From Erythrobacter insulae (GTDB taxonomy: Bacteria; Pseudomonadota; Alphaproteobacteria; Sphingomonadales; Sphingomonadaceae), in the NCBI RefSeq assembly GCF_007004095.1, contig NZ_VHJK01000001.1, positions 62,001-126,000 on the forward strand: a stretch of DNA of 64,000 bases. The letters are read 5' to 3'. Both the position numbers and the translations under genes were made by a program. The first letter of the stretch is position 1; every line of letters begins with the position of its first letter. The notes below the pieces were generated by a model that was not told where the DNA came from, ran no database searches, and saw only the letters and a list, made by a program, of their open reading frames with translations. Below, piece after piece: positions 1-9,081 of this stretch.

Positions 1-204
1 GCGCTCTGGATCACGGAAGAATGCAAACACGCCGATTGAAAGCAACAGCATCGGCCAGCCGATGATCTCCCAATCGAGCACGAGCAACGGCACAAGACTG
101 ATCGCAATCGCGATCACCCCGTATTTACGCCCTTCGGGATGGATCGGCGGCCAGCTCCAGCCAGCTTCGCCGCGTCCTTGATTATCGAGAATTTCGCCTG
201 CCAT
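1..204 (-). CDS. psd: Phosphatidylserine decarboxylase, N-terminal part (runs off the left edge)
   Basis: Only the first 68 codons are in the window. They show HPEGRKYG at residues 22-29, hydrophobic stretches at about 30-43 and 47-62, and FFRDPER at 62-68. That N-terminal pattern is typical of the short bacterial phosphatidylserine decarboxylase family, which makes phosphatidylethanolamine at the inner membrane. The pyruvoyl-forming processing site lies beyond the edge and cannot be checked. The start is the ATG at 204. The gene is divergent from the PAP2 gene, leaving about 175 bases for promoters in both directions. Confidence 0.85.
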   Translation of the reverse strand, partial: MAGEILDNQGRGEAGWSWPPIHPEGRKYGVIAIAISLVPLLVLDWEIIGWPMLLLSIGVFAFFRDPER

Positions 205-379
205 GCATTGCCATCTAGGGTTTCAATCGCTGCCCCGCAAGCGACCTCATGCGCGATACATCAGCAAATACCCGACTTCTATCGAATCACCTGCCAGCTT
301 CAGGAGGCATAATGCGGCACCAGAACATGTGCGGGCGCTTCACAACTTAGTAAGATATTTACCCTAATTCACGCCGGTA

Positions 380-1477
380 ATGGACAACGCGATAGACATT
401 TCGGGCGAAAGCCAACCGGTGCAAAATCTCGCAGCCCGATTGCTCGGAGAGATGCCGATCTATGTGATCGGCGTGGCAATCATGGCACTTTGTATCGGCC
501 TGCTGCTATCACAAGGGGTATCCCCCAGCGTCAGCGGTGTGATCGAAAATGCCCGGATTTTCGGGATGTTCGTGATGATCCTTGTCGCTTTTGACGCCGC
601 CTGGCAGCTCAATCGCAACCGGCCCAAAAGCCCGACAGCCTTTCTTAAAGACCGCTACACAGCCCAACCTTTGTGGAATGTAATTCTTAGCGGTCTGCCA
701 ATGATGGCAATCGCAATCATCGCCCTGCCCTTCTTTTCAAAGATGAAGTCGGCCATTCCGCTGTTCAATGAATATACGTGGGATCAGAGTTTCATCGAAT
801 GGGATCAGGCGATTTTTTTCGGATATGACGCATGGCAAGTCATGCAGCCAGTGCTCGGTTTTCCTGTCGTCACCGCCTTCCTCGCCTTTCTGTACCATAT
901 CTGGTTCCTGCTGCTGTATCCCGGCGTCATGTTTTTCGCGTTCTACCGGATGGATAGCACGCTGCGCCGCCAATTCTTTCTGACCTACATGCTCAGCTGG
1001 TCCCTGATCGGCGGTGCGATGGCGACATGGCTTGCCTCGGTCGGTCCGGTGTTTCTTGAACCGATGCTGGGCAACGGCCATTTCAACGCTCAAATGGCGT
1101 ATCTCAATGCCGCGAATGAACAGATCCCGATCATGACATTGCGCGTTCAAGGGCTGTTGCTAGAATGGCACGGCGCATCATCGAGCGGTCTGGGCAGCGG
1201 CATTACCGCCATGCCGAGCATGCACTGCGCCATCGCCTTCATCTACTGGCTCGCAGTGCGCCACATCCACAAAGGCTGGGGCATGTTTTTCGGCGCGTTC
1301 TTTATCATCACATGGATCAGCAGCGTTCACCTCGCCTATCATTATGCGGTGGATGGGCTGGTCTCTTTGATCGCGGTCGCGGTCATCTGGTGGGCCGCGC
1401 GTTACATTATCGCGGCATGGGATAGCGTCGCGGAGCGTCAGGCAACCTTGCGCACAAACACCGTGCCAGCTGAATAA
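380..1477 (+). CDS. PAP2-superfamily integral membrane protein (PAP2_3 / inositol-phosphorylceramide-synthase-like)
   Basis: This 365-residue protein has several hydrophobic segments. PSMH at residues 279-282 matches PAP2 motif C2, and SVHLAYHYAVDG at 315-326 matches motif C3 with the catalytic His and Asp (H321, D325). The classical Lys/Arg C1 motif is not obvious, which fits the Aur1-like PAP2_3 branch rather than simple lipid phosphatases. It probably handles a lipid phosphate or phosphoalcohol transfer in the membrane. Sphingomonads make sphingolipids, so a ceramide substrate is possible but unproven. Its 3' end overlaps the opposing FabH-like gene by 40 bases. Confidence 0.75.
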   Translation: MDNAIDISGESQPVQNLAARLLGEMPIYVIGVAIMALCIGLLLSQGVSPSVSGVIENARIFGMFVMILVAFDAAWQLNRNRPKSPTAFLKDRYTAQPLWNVILSGLPMMAIAIIALPFFSKMKSAIPLFNEYTWDQSFIEWDQAIFFGYDAWQVMQPVLGFPVVTAFLAFLYHIWFLLLYPGVMFFAFYRMDSTLRRQFFLTYMLSWSLIGGAMATWLASVGPVFLEPMLGNGHFNAQMAYLNAANEQIPIMTLRVQGLLLEWHGASSSGLGSGITAMPSMHCAIAFIYWLAVRHIHKGWGMFFGAFFIITWISSVHLAYHYAVDGLVSLIAVAVIWWAARYIIAAWDSVAERQATLRTNTVPAE

Positions 1478-2568
1478 CCCGCACCAAAGCTGCAAATCAG
1501 CCCGGTATCCCCGGCTTTCAAATCATCGCTATTCAAGTGAAAGGCGATGATTGAGCCTGCGCTGGATGTATTGCCATAGGTGTCGAGCACAGTCGGGCTT
1601 TCGTCGTCGTTCGCTTCATGGCCCAGCACTCTTTGGGCGATAAGGCGGTTCATCCCGGCATTCGCCTGATGCAGCCAAAGCCGCCTCAAGCTTGCCGGGT
1701 CCATCGCAAGCCGCTCTGCTTCGTCAACGATCATCTGCGCAACCATCGGGACGACTTCTTTGAAGACCTTCCGACCCTCCTGCACAAACAGCTTATCCGC
1801 GCCATCGGCATTCTCGGGCGCAGCGCGATTGAGAAAACCGAAATTATTGCGGATATTGTTCGAAAACACCGTCTTGAGTTTCGTGCCGAGGATTTCCCAA
1901 TGGGTTTCCGGCGCGATCCCGGCATCTTCGACCAAAACCGCCGTGGCTACATCGCCAAAGATGAAGTGGCTGTCGCGGTCGCGCCAATTGAGATGGCCCG
2001 ACGTGATCTCCGGGCTGACGACAAGCACACTTTTCGCGTGGCCTGCGCGAATATAATCCGCTGCGGTCTGAATCCCGAACGTGGCTGAGGAACACGCGAC
2101 ATTCATATCAAAGGCAAAGCCATCAATCCCGAGCGCCTGCTGAATCTCAATCGCCATCGCCGGATAGGGGCGTTCCATATTCGATGCCGCGCACAGGACT
2201 GCATCGACATCGCCGGCATCACGGCCCGCCCGTTCAAGCGCCTGTTTCGCTGCGGCCAGCCCAATCTCAGCCATCATCGATAGCTCATCATTGGTCCGCT
2301 CTTCCCATCGCGGGCTCATCGTTGCGGGATCAAGCACAGGCTCTTTCGCCATCACATGGCGCGCTTTGATACCGCTCGCTTTTTCGATGAATTCAACCGA
2401 CGAATGGCTGAGCGCTTCGGCCGTGCCTGCTGCGATGGCGGCGGCATTTTTTGCATTATGGCGATCCACAAATGCATTGAAACTCGCAACCAACTCTTCG
2501 TTTGTGATGACTTCCTTGGGCGTAAACAGCCCGGTGGAGGAAATGACAGGACGGTGGGTTAGTTGCAT
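1438..2568 (-). CDS. Beta-ketoacyl-ACP synthase III family protein (FabH-like, long form)
   Basis: The protein has 376 residues from the ATG at 2568; an upstream in-frame codon at 2604 adds 12 residues unlike the family. The thiolase-fold triad is visible: Cys159 in NVACSSATFG, His300 in LHQAN and Asn333 in YGNTSSAG. It would condense an acyl-CoA with malonyl-ACP or a related extender. It is longer than typical FabH (about 320), with an insertion near residues 36-60, so it resembles the long FabH-like synthases known from Pseudomonas and Sphingomonadales rather than housekeeping FabH. The exact substrate cannot be read from sequence. Confidence 0.8.
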   Translation of the reverse strand: MQLTHRPVISSTGLFTPKEVITNEELVASFNAFVDRHNAKNAAAIAAGTAEALSHSSVEFIEKASGIKARHVMAKEPVLDPATMSPRWEERTNDELSMMAEIGLAAAKQALERAGRDAGDVDAVLCAASNMERPYPAMAIEIQQALGIDGFAFDMNVACSSATFGIQTAADYIRAGHAKSVLVVSPEITSGHLNWRDRDSHFIFGDVATAVLVEDAGIAPETHWEILGTKLKTVFSNNIRNNFGFLNRAAPENADGADKLFVQEGRKVFKEVVPMVAQMIVDEAERLAMDPASLRRLWLHQANAGMNRLIAQRVLGHEANDDESPTVLDTYGNTSSAGSIIAFHLNSDDLKAGDTGLICSFGAGYSAGTVFVRKVA

Positions 2569-2772
2569 GATACGCACGGCTCTCTGTTGTTGGGTTGCGA
2601 GCAATAAGCCCCAGAAAGACGCCTCGCAAGAGGTGTGACCTTCAATTCAGATCACGAAACGGGCCAAAGCTCTTCGTAAAACGCCCCAGACTGGATGCGA
2701 CCGTGGAGAAATCTGCGAATCCCTGCTCACAGAATGAGCCCGCCAAAAGTGACATAAAGTCAAAAGCATGGG

Positions 2773-2858
2773 TGGTGGACAGGATAGGATTCGAACCTAT
2801 GTACGCTTGCGCGGGCAGATTTACAGTCTGCTGCCTTTAACCACTCGGCCACCTGTCC
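2773..2858 (-). tRNA. tRNA-Tyr (anticodon GTA)
   Basis: On the minus strand the seven-base acceptor GGACAGG pairs with CCTGTCC, followed by discriminator A and an encoded CCA. The anticodon arm GCAGA-CTGTAAA-TCTGC exposes GTA. At 86 bases with a long variable arm it is a class II tRNA, as expected for bacterial tRNA-Tyr. No convincing promoter could be assigned just upstream. Confidence 0.97.
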
Positions 2859-3020
2859 ACACCATGCCATGCAGGATTAAATCGCTGCTTTGCCGGGATT
2901 CGTGCCAGACCGCTAGGCGATCCGGCGCTGCCGAGAGGCGACCCTTTGGCGAAGCGGCGCTTGCCTGTCAATGGGGGTGCTGGCAGGGGAGCCACATGAA
3001 ACGCATCAGCAGGAGCAATT

Positions 3021-3812
3021 ATGGCGAAGGGTGACCGCAAACGCGCACTAAGAGGCCGCGCGGGCCGAATGAAAGGTGGCCGTGGATCAGGGCGCGGTAC
3101 AACCGGCCATGTCCGCCTCTGGGGCCGCCATCCTGTTGAGGCTGCATTGAAAAATCCGGCTCGTCAGCACCGAAAGCTGTGGGCTACGCGTGAGGCAATT
3201 GAAACGCTGGACGGCGAGCTGCCGGTCGATTTTCCCATTGAATATGCCGAGGTTACCGATCTTGCGCGGCTGGTCGCGAAAGATGCCCCGCATCAGGGGC
3301 TCGTGCTTGAGTGTGAGCCGCTGGACGGCATATTCCTCGATGATGTTGCCACCGGCGATCCCGCCCGCCCTGTTGTAGTGCTGGATCAGGTTACCGATCC
3401 GCATAATGTTGGCGCAATCTTGCGCTCGGCTGCGGCGTTCAATGCTGCGTGTATCGTGACACAGGATCGCCATGCCCCGCCTGAAAGCGGCGTATTGGCA
3501 AAATCCGCCTCCGGCGCGCTTGAAACGGTTCCATGGATACGGGTCGTCAATTTGTCGCGGGCGCTCGATGATCTGGCTGAGGCGGGATATTGGCGAATTG
3601 GCATGACCGGCGAAGCAGATGCCACTTTGGCCGAGGCGTTGCCTGCCGGACCGGTCGCGATTGTACTGGGAGCAGAAGGCGAAGGGATGCGGCACAATAT
3701 CGAGCAGCATTGTGATGCGCTGGCGAAACTGCCAATCTCGTCTGTGATTGAAAGCCTGAATGTATCGAACGCGGCCGCTATTTCGCTCTATGCTGTTGCA
3801 ACCCGATCCTAA
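3021..3812 (+). CDS. rlmB: TrmH-family rRNA 2'-O-methyltransferase (RlmB-like)
   Basis: This 263-residue SPOUT enzyme is expected to methylate the 2'-O of a guanosine in 23S rRNA (G2251 in E. coli numbering) using SAM. Motif 1 DPHNVGAILRSAAAF lies at about 126-140, with N129 and R135. The C-terminal third carries VLGAEGEG and SLNVSNAAAISLY, which form the trefoil-knot SAM site. The first 30 residues are a Lys/Arg/Gly-rich tail suited to rRNA contact. It sits just downstream of, and opposite to, the tRNA-Tyr gene. Assignment to RlmB rather than another TrmH-family member is by similarity pattern. Confidence 0.88.
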   Translation: MAKGDRKRALRGRAGRMKGGRGSGRGTTGHVRLWGRHPVEAALKNPARQHRKLWATREAIETLDGELPVDFPIEYAEVTDLARLVAKDAPHQGLVLECEPLDGIFLDDVATGDPARPVVVLDQVTDPHNVGAILRSAAAFNAACIVTQDRHAPPESGVLAKSASGALETVPWIRVVNLSRALDDLAEAGYWRIGMTGEADATLAEALPAGPVAIVLGAEGEGMRHNIEQHCDALAKLPISSVIESLNVSNAAAISLYAVATRS

Positions 3813-3850
3813 GCAATCCGATCCTAAGCAATTCCACGGATGATGAACGA

Positions 3851-4747
3851 ATGACGAAACCAACCTCGATCCGCCTTTCCGCAGCTGGTTTACTGGCTTG
3901 CCTATCGCTGATCTTGTCGGGTTGTTTCATAACTCCGGGGAAATTCACCTCTGAACTGATCCTCCAAGAAGATGAAACCTTCACATTTACGTATGAAGGC
4001 GAGATCTTCTTTCTCGGCCTATCGAGCATCGCTCAGATGGGCGCCGCAGCAGAAAATTTCGCGCAGACCGAATGTTATGATGAAGAAACATTCGAAGAGC
4101 GCGAATGCACCGAGGCAGAAATCGCCGAGCAACGTGAAGAGTGGGACGCCAGCACAGAAATGCGGGCTGCTGAGGCCAAGGAAAAGGCCGAGCAGCTCGC
4201 TGCGATGACCGGCGGGATTGACCCGAACGATCCTGAGGCCGCAGCCGATCTGACCCGTCTGTTGTTGCGTCACAAAGGTTGGCAGAGGGTGGATCCAAAA
4301 GGAAACGGCGTTTTCGATATCAGTTACAGCGTGACTGGAAGCCTGACTCACGATTTCATGTTCCCGATTATCGAAGGCTTTCCGATGACCAATCCGTTCG
4401 TTCAGATGCATATTCGCGATGAACAGGTCGTGCGGATCAATGCGCCCGGCTTTGCCGCTCAGAATGACGAGAACCCGATGGGCTCGATGATGGGCGGAAT
4501 GGCCGGATTGTCGGGGCTGGCAGGGCTTGCGGCGATTGGCAGCGAGGGTGATCAGGCAGCAGACGCCATCCCCGAAATCCCGCAGTTGGAAGGCGTTTTT
4601 TCGATTGTTACAACCGGCAATATGAAAATTCGCGCCAACAATACAGATGAAGGCGCAAGTCCTACACCGACTGGCGAGGTGCTGACATGGGATATTTCGG
4701 CACGCACGAAATCTGCGCCGACAGCCTTGATCGCCATCGGGCAATAA
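3851..4747 (+). CDS. Predicted lipoprotein of unknown function
   Basis: This 298-residue protein has an N-terminal signal ending in a lipobox, LSGC, with the acylated Cys at residue 25. After the anchor comes a charged region rich in Glu and Ala (about 75-125), probably helical, and then a beta-rich half with a Met/Gly-rich stretch (MGSMMGGMAGLSGLAG) near 212-227. No enzyme motif is recognised. It starts 38 bases after rlmB and may be read through from it. A strong terminator follows. Function unknown; likely a periplasm-facing envelope protein. Confidence 0.8.
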   Translation: MTKPTSIRLSAAGLLACLSLILSGCFITPGKFTSELILQEDETFTFTYEGEIFFLGLSSIAQMGAAAENFAQTECYDEETFEERECTEAEIAEQREEWDASTEMRAAEAKEKAEQLAAMTGGIDPNDPEAAADLTRLLLRHKGWQRVDPKGNGVFDISYSVTGSLTHDFMFPIIEGFPMTNPFVQMHIRDEQVVRINAPGFAAQNDENPMGSMMGGMAGLSGLAGLAAIGSEGDQAADAIPEIPQLEGVFSIVTTGNMKIRANNTDEGASPTPTGEVLTWDISARTKSAPTALIAIGQ

Positions 4748-4772
4748 AATCGCAAAATACCAACAATAAATA

Positions 4773-4805
4773 AAACCCCGCCGGGCGGTCTGCCTGGCGG
4801 GGTTT
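4773..4805 (+). terminator. Hairpin terminator between the lipoprotein gene and hupB (possibly bidirectional)
   Basis: AAACCCCGCC at 4773-4782 pairs perfectly with GGCGGGGTTT at 4796-4805. The A-run on one side and the T-run on the other would end transcription in both directions, as suits the convergent lipoprotein and hupB genes. Confidence 0.85.
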
Positions 4806-4856
4806 CAGATTCAGTGTTGAAGGCGGTGTTTCGCCCCGCTGAACCAAATCGCGGTT

Positions 4857-5129
4857 TTAATTCACCGCGTCTTTGAGGCCTTTACCGGCCTTGAACTTGG
4901 GTTGGTTCGATGCCTTGATCGTCATCGGCTCGCCGGTACGCGGATTGCGACCGGTCGAGGCTTTGCGACGCGCGACCGAGAACGTCCCGAACCCGACCAG
5001 ACGCACTTCGTCACCGCCTGAAAGTGCCTTTGTGATGGCATCAAAAACGCCTTCAACAGCGCCTGCTGCATCATTTTTGGAAAGGCCGCTCGTTTCGGCA
5101 ACAGCGCTGATCAGATCATTTTTGTTCAT
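4857..5129 (-). CDS. hupB: HU family DNA-binding protein
   Basis: The product has 90 residues from the ATG at 5129; the frame stays open upstream but MNKNDLISAVAE is the canonical HU start. It has the HU dimer core, the GFGTFSV beta turn at about 46-52 and the DNA-binding arm RNPRTGEP at about 61-68. HU bends and compacts DNA as a nucleoid protein. It lies downstream of lon on the same strand with 278 bases between, the same order as in E. coli, and probably has its own promoter in that gap. Confidence 0.95.
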   Translation of the reverse strand: MNKNDLISAVAETSGLSKNDAAGAVEGVFDAITKALSGGDEVRLVGFGTFSVARRKASTGRNPRTGEPMTIKASNQPKFKAGKGLKDAVN

Positions 5130-5407
5130 CTTGAGGTCCCCTACTCTTAAACTTCGTAATATTATCACATGTTCTCGTTGGACGATTTTTATGAATCGCC
5201 GCTTCGGATGGCTCCGAATTGAGCCTGTTTTAAGAAAGCTGTCAAAGGCAAATAACGCAGAAACGCGCCGATTTTATGCTCAAATTAAGCAAATGCGACA
5301 AACCGAGGCGCGCGCAATTGCTGCTCTCTTTCAGCTGCAAATGCCGCTTATGATCAGCTGGTGCGACCCCGCCGTGATTCGCGACACGAAGGGGACGCTT
5401 TAACCGA

Positions 5408-7816
5408 TCAATGTGCGGTTGGCACGTCCGAAGCGCCTGCTCCTTGTGATTGTGCACCCGGTTGTGATGCCAAATCATCAGCTTCGGTCCATTCAATCGG
5501 TGCCGGCATCTCAGTCAATGCATGTTCCAATACAGCATCCACGTGACTGACCGGAATAATCTCCAGCCCGTCTTTCACTTTGTCCGGGATTTCCGCGAGG
5601 TCTTTGACGTTTTCCTCGGGGATCAAAACAGTCGTGATGCCGCCGCGCAGCGCCGCGAGCAATTTCTCTTTAAGTCCGCCGATGGGCAGCACCCGGCCGC
5701 GCAATGTGACTTCGCCGGTCATCGCAACGTCAGGGCGCACAGTGGTTCCGGTGAGCGTTGATACGATTGATGTGACCATCCCGATACCGGCGCTCGGGCC
5801 ATCTTTAGGCACGGCCCCTTCGGGCAAGTGAATGTGAACATTCTTGCGCTGGAACAAAGATGGCTTGATCCCGTAGGCTGGCGCCCGCGCTTTCACAAAG
5901 CTAAAGGCTGCGGCGACGGATTCGTTCATCACTTCGCCCAGCTTACCGGTCGTCTTCACCTCGCCTTTGCCTGGTGTGGTCACGCTTTCGATAGTCAGCA
6001 GTTCCCCGCCGACCGAAGTCCAAGCAAGGCCGGTAACCGCCCCAACCTGCGCTTCCTCTTCGCTCATCCCGTGTTTGAATTTGCGCACGCCGGCAAAATC
6101 GCCCAGATTTTCAGGCGTGATCCGGATACTCGTGGCTTCTTTCTCAAGGATTTTGCGAAGGCTCTTTCGCGCTAAACGTGCAATTTCACGCTCAAGCGTA
6201 CGAACACCTGCTTCGCGCGTGTAATACCGGATGAGATCGCGCAAACCTTCTTCGGTCAGCTCGAATTCTTCGGGTTTCAAACCGTGCTGTTCGACCTGTT
6301 TGGCGATCAAATGGCGTTTGGCGATTTCGACCTTTTCGTCCTCTGTGTACCCTTCCAGCCGGATGATCTCCATCCGATCAAGCAGCGGTTGCGGCAGGTC
6401 GAGGCTGTTGGCGGTCGTGACAAACATGATATCGGACAGATTAAGATCCAGCTCCAGATAGTGGTCCTGAAACTTGTCATTCTGTTCCGGATCGAGAACC
6501 TCTAACAAGGCCGACGCAGGATCACCGCGGAAATCTTGCCCCAGCTTGTCGATCTCATCGAGCAGGAACAAAGGATTGCTGGTCCCCGCCTTTTTGAGAT
6601 TCGTGACAATCTTGCCAGGCATGGATCCGATGTAAGTCCGGCGGTGCCCGCGGATTTCGGCTTCATCGCGCACGCCGCCAAGCGACTGGCGGACAAATTC
6701 ACGACCCGTCGCCCGCGCAATGCTTTTGCCGAGCGAGGTTTTACCAACACCGGGAGGACCGACGAGGCAAAGGATCGGACCTTTGAGTTTGTTCGTGCGG
6801 GCCTGCACGGCAAGATATTCGATGATCCGGTCCTTGACCTTTTCAAGCCCGTAATGATCGGCGTCGAGGATTTCCTGCGCTTTGCCGATGTCTTTCTTGA
6901 CCTTGGATTTCTTTCCCCACGGCAGCCCTAAAAGCACATCAAGATAATTGCGAACCACGGTCGCCTCGGCGCTCATCGGTTGCATACCTTTAAGCTTTTT
7001 CAGCTCGGTCGATGCCTTGGTCTTGGCCTCTTTGGAAAGCTTGGTCTTCTCAATTTTTTCAGTCAGCTCGGCGATCTCGTCGGGCTCTTCGCCGTCACCG
7101 CCGCCCAGCTCGCTCTGGATCGCTTTGAGCTGTTCATTGAGATAATATTCGCGCTGCGTCTTCTCCATCTGCCGTTTGACCCGGCCGCGGATTTTCCGCT
7201 CGACCTGAAGGACCGACAGCTCGCCTTCCATAAAGGCCATGACCAATTCCAGCCGCTTTAGCGGGTTCGCTTCGGTAAGCAGCGATTGCTTGTCTGATAC
7301 TTTCGCGCTGATCGCTGCAGCGATCATATCGCCGAGCTGTCCGGCATCATCGACCTCGCCCAGCTCGACCGCAGCATCATCGCCCATTTTCTTGTTGAGC
7401 TTTGTATATTCTGCAAATTGTTCGGAAACCTGCCGCATCAAAGCGGTGACTTCGTTGCCAGCTACCGTCTCCGGTTCAAGCAGATCAACCTCTGCCAGAA
7501 CATAATCACCTTCGGCGCGCAAATTGGCGATCTTGGCGCGATGTGTCCCTTCGACCATCACGCGCACGGTGCCGTCAGGCAGTTTCAGCATTTGCAGAAC
7601 CTGAGCAACCACGCCCACGTCATACAGATCGTCACCGTCGGGATCATCGCAGCCCGGATCAAGCTGAGCCAAAAGGAAGATATCCTTGCTCGCTTCCATC
7701 GCCGCTTCGAGCGCGGCTACCGATTTATCCCGGCCCACAAACAGCGGGACAACCATGCCGGGGAAGACGACAATGTCGCGCAGGGGAAGAAGGGGGAAAT
7801 GCTGTGTCATATTCAT
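5408..7816 (-). CDS. lon: ATP-dependent Lon protease
   Basis: The product has 802 residues from the ATG at 7816; MTQHFPLLPLRD starting at 7810 is an equally possible start two codons later. It shows the N-terminal LON substrate domain (about 1-200), a coiled region, Walker A GPPGVGKTS at about 353-361, and the serine protease domain with Ser675 in GPSAGIGM and Lys716 in GLKEK forming the Ser-Lys dyad. Lon degrades misfolded and regulatory proteins in the cytoplasm. The C-terminus has a non-conserved Gln/Ala/Gly tail of about 25 residues. hupB follows on the same strand. Confidence 0.97.
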   Translation of the reverse strand: MNMTQHFPLLPLRDIVVFPGMVVPLFVGRDKSVAALEAAMEASKDIFLLAQLDPGCDDPDGDDLYDVGVVAQVLQMLKLPDGTVRVMVEGTHRAKIANLRAEGDYVLAEVDLLEPETVAGNEVTALMRQVSEQFAEYTKLNKKMGDDAAVELGEVDDAGQLGDMIAAAISAKVSDKQSLLTEANPLKRLELVMAFMEGELSVLQVERKIRGRVKRQMEKTQREYYLNEQLKAIQSELGGGDGEEPDEIAELTEKIEKTKLSKEAKTKASTELKKLKGMQPMSAEATVVRNYLDVLLGLPWGKKSKVKKDIGKAQEILDADHYGLEKVKDRIIEYLAVQARTNKLKGPILCLVGPPGVGKTSLGKSIARATGREFVRQSLGGVRDEAEIRGHRRTYIGSMPGKIVTNLKKAGTSNPLFLLDEIDKLGQDFRGDPASALLEVLDPEQNDKFQDHYLELDLNLSDIMFVTTANSLDLPQPLLDRMEIIRLEGYTEDEKVEIAKRHLIAKQVEQHGLKPEEFELTEEGLRDLIRYYTREAGVRTLEREIARLARKSLRKILEKEATSIRITPENLGDFAGVRKFKHGMSEEEAQVGAVTGLAWTSVGGELLTIESVTTPGKGEVKTTGKLGEVMNESVAAAFSFVKARAPAYGIKPSLFQRKNVHIHLPEGAVPKDGPSAGIGMVTSIVSTLTGTTVRPDVAMTGEVTLRGRVLPIGGLKEKLLAALRGGITTVLIPEENVKDLAEIPDKVKDGLEIIPVSHVDAVLEHALTEMPAPIEWTEADDLASQPGAQSQGAGASDVPTAH

Positions 7817-7948
7817 ATATCCGCAAGCGCCATGGCTCTGTATTGAGTGGCGCGTCTTTGACAGGAATATGGGTAGCCACCCCGGCTGACGCAACGCGCA
7901 GTTTGAAATTCCGTGTGGATGACCCGGATTTATCGCGGATCAGAAACG

Positions 7949-8689
7949 TTACACCGGATGACCATCATGCCTGTGTTTATCAAAGGTGTAAAAACAACTG
8001 AAAGTGTATCGCAATCCTGACGTGATTGGCTCAACCCCGTGCATGTATTGGTTGGTCGATGGGAAATAGGCGAGCATGCGCGGTTTGATTTCAGGTTTCA
8101 GCCCGCGTTCGGGGAAATGTATCCCGCCGCCTTCATATTCGTCATTCAGGTAAATAATCGAGGCAAACGCCCGCCAAGGCGTGCCATTGGGCCGGCCATC
8201 GGGCTCCATACAATCGGCGTGAGGGCTTTGATTGTCCCCCGGTCTCCACCGCACCAATTGCAGCGTGTCGGCATAGACCGGATCGGTGATCTCATAATGC
8301 GATCTGATATGCTCGGCTATTCGTTGGCGAATCTTCGCCATCAGCTTGAGTATTTTGGGCGACATCGACCGCGGATTGATCAACCGGCCATGCCATACGT
8401 CCTTTTTCGGAAGGTAAGTTTCCCAAGGGGCATCGGGGCGGCGCGCATAATCGCACAGCGCGGCTCTTTCTGCTTCCGATATGAAGTCAGGGACAATCCC
8501 GATCGGCTTGCCGTTCAGGCTGCTCGCATGACGCACCACTGAACCTTCATCGGGCCGGCGAATGCGTATTTGAGCAGGGATGCCGCCTGCCATTCCGGGA
8601 AGGACAGTCGGGCTTGGCACAGCCGCGCCTAGCCCAGAAAAACCGGGCAATATCGCGCCTGGATTGGGATCGAATTTGCGCCCGGTCAT
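7949..8689 (-). CDS. 2-oxoglutarate/Fe(II) dioxygenase, prolyl-4-hydroxylase-like
   Basis: The protein has 246 residues. The C-terminal half is a P4Hc-type double-stranded beta helix with iron ligands His157 and Asp159 in SPHADC and His217 in YMHGVEP, plus Arg227 in SGLRYTF as probable 2-oxoglutarate anchor. The first 60 residues are Pro/Gly-rich and probably disordered. It would hydroxylate a protein or small molecule; the substrate is unknown. It follows ybaB by 37 bases on the same strand, so it is probably co-transcribed with dnaX-ybaB, in the place where recR is often found. A second, different P4H-type gene lies at 52810-53478. Confidence 0.82.
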   Translation of the reverse strand: MTGRKFDPNPGAILPGFSGLGAAVPSPTVLPGMAGGIPAQIRIRRPDEGSVVRHASSLNGKPIGIVPDFISEAERAALCDYARRPDAPWETYLPKKDVWHGRLINPRSMSPKILKLMAKIRQRIAEHIRSHYEITDPVYADTLQLVRWRPGDNQSPHADCMEPDGRPNGTPWRAFASIIYLNDEYEGGGIHFPERGLKPEIKPRMLAYFPSTNQYMHGVEPITSGLRYTFSCFYTFDKHRHDGHPV

Positions 8690-8726
8690 CCCCTCACTGC
8701 CTTTCCGAATATCGCCCGGCTTTGAT

Positions 8727-9068
8727 TTATCCCATTCCTGGCAGGTTAAAGCCCGGAGGCAGACCCATGCCGCCCTGCATTTCTTTCATTTCATCGGCGG
8801 AGACACGGTCAGCTTTATCGCGCGCATCGTTGAATGCTGCGGTAACCAGATCTTCCAGCATCTGTTTTTCTTCAATCTTCATCAGGCTATCGTCGATGGC
8901 GACGCCCAAGATGCGGCCCTTTGCCGTCGCCCGCACTTTGACCAAGCCGCCACCGGACGCGCCCTCGACTTCGATATTGTCGAGCTTGACCTGCATGTCG
9001 TTCATCTGGGTCTGGATTGTTTCGGCGGCTTTTTGGGCCGCCTGCATCATTTCTTCCATTGATTTCAT
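8727..9068 (-). CDS. ybaB: YbaB/EbfC family nucleoid-associated protein
   Basis: The product has 113 residues from the ATG at 9068; the open frame reaches 9125, but that start would overlap dnaX and add residues unlike the family. MKSMEEMMQAAQKAAE is the typical beginning, followed by the helix-beta core with VEGASGGGLVKV and the Gly/Pro-rich tail GGMGLPPGFNLPGMG. The family forms dimers that bind DNA. It lies 13 bases downstream of dnaX, the widespread dnaX-ybaB arrangement, and is almost certainly in that operon. Confidence 0.93.
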   Translation of the reverse strand: MKSMEEMMQAAQKAAETIQTQMNDMQVKLDNIEVEGASGGGLVKVRATAKGRILGVAIDDSLMKIEEKQMLEDLVTAAFNDARDKADRVSADEMKEMQGGMGLPPGFNLPGMG

Positions 9069-9081
9069 AGGGAATGCTCCA

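Noticed and set aside
2859-3020. A second RNA gene next to tRNA-Tyr
   Set aside because: Short GC-rich inverted segments are present, but no tRNA, SRP, 6S or tmRNA pattern can be drawn.
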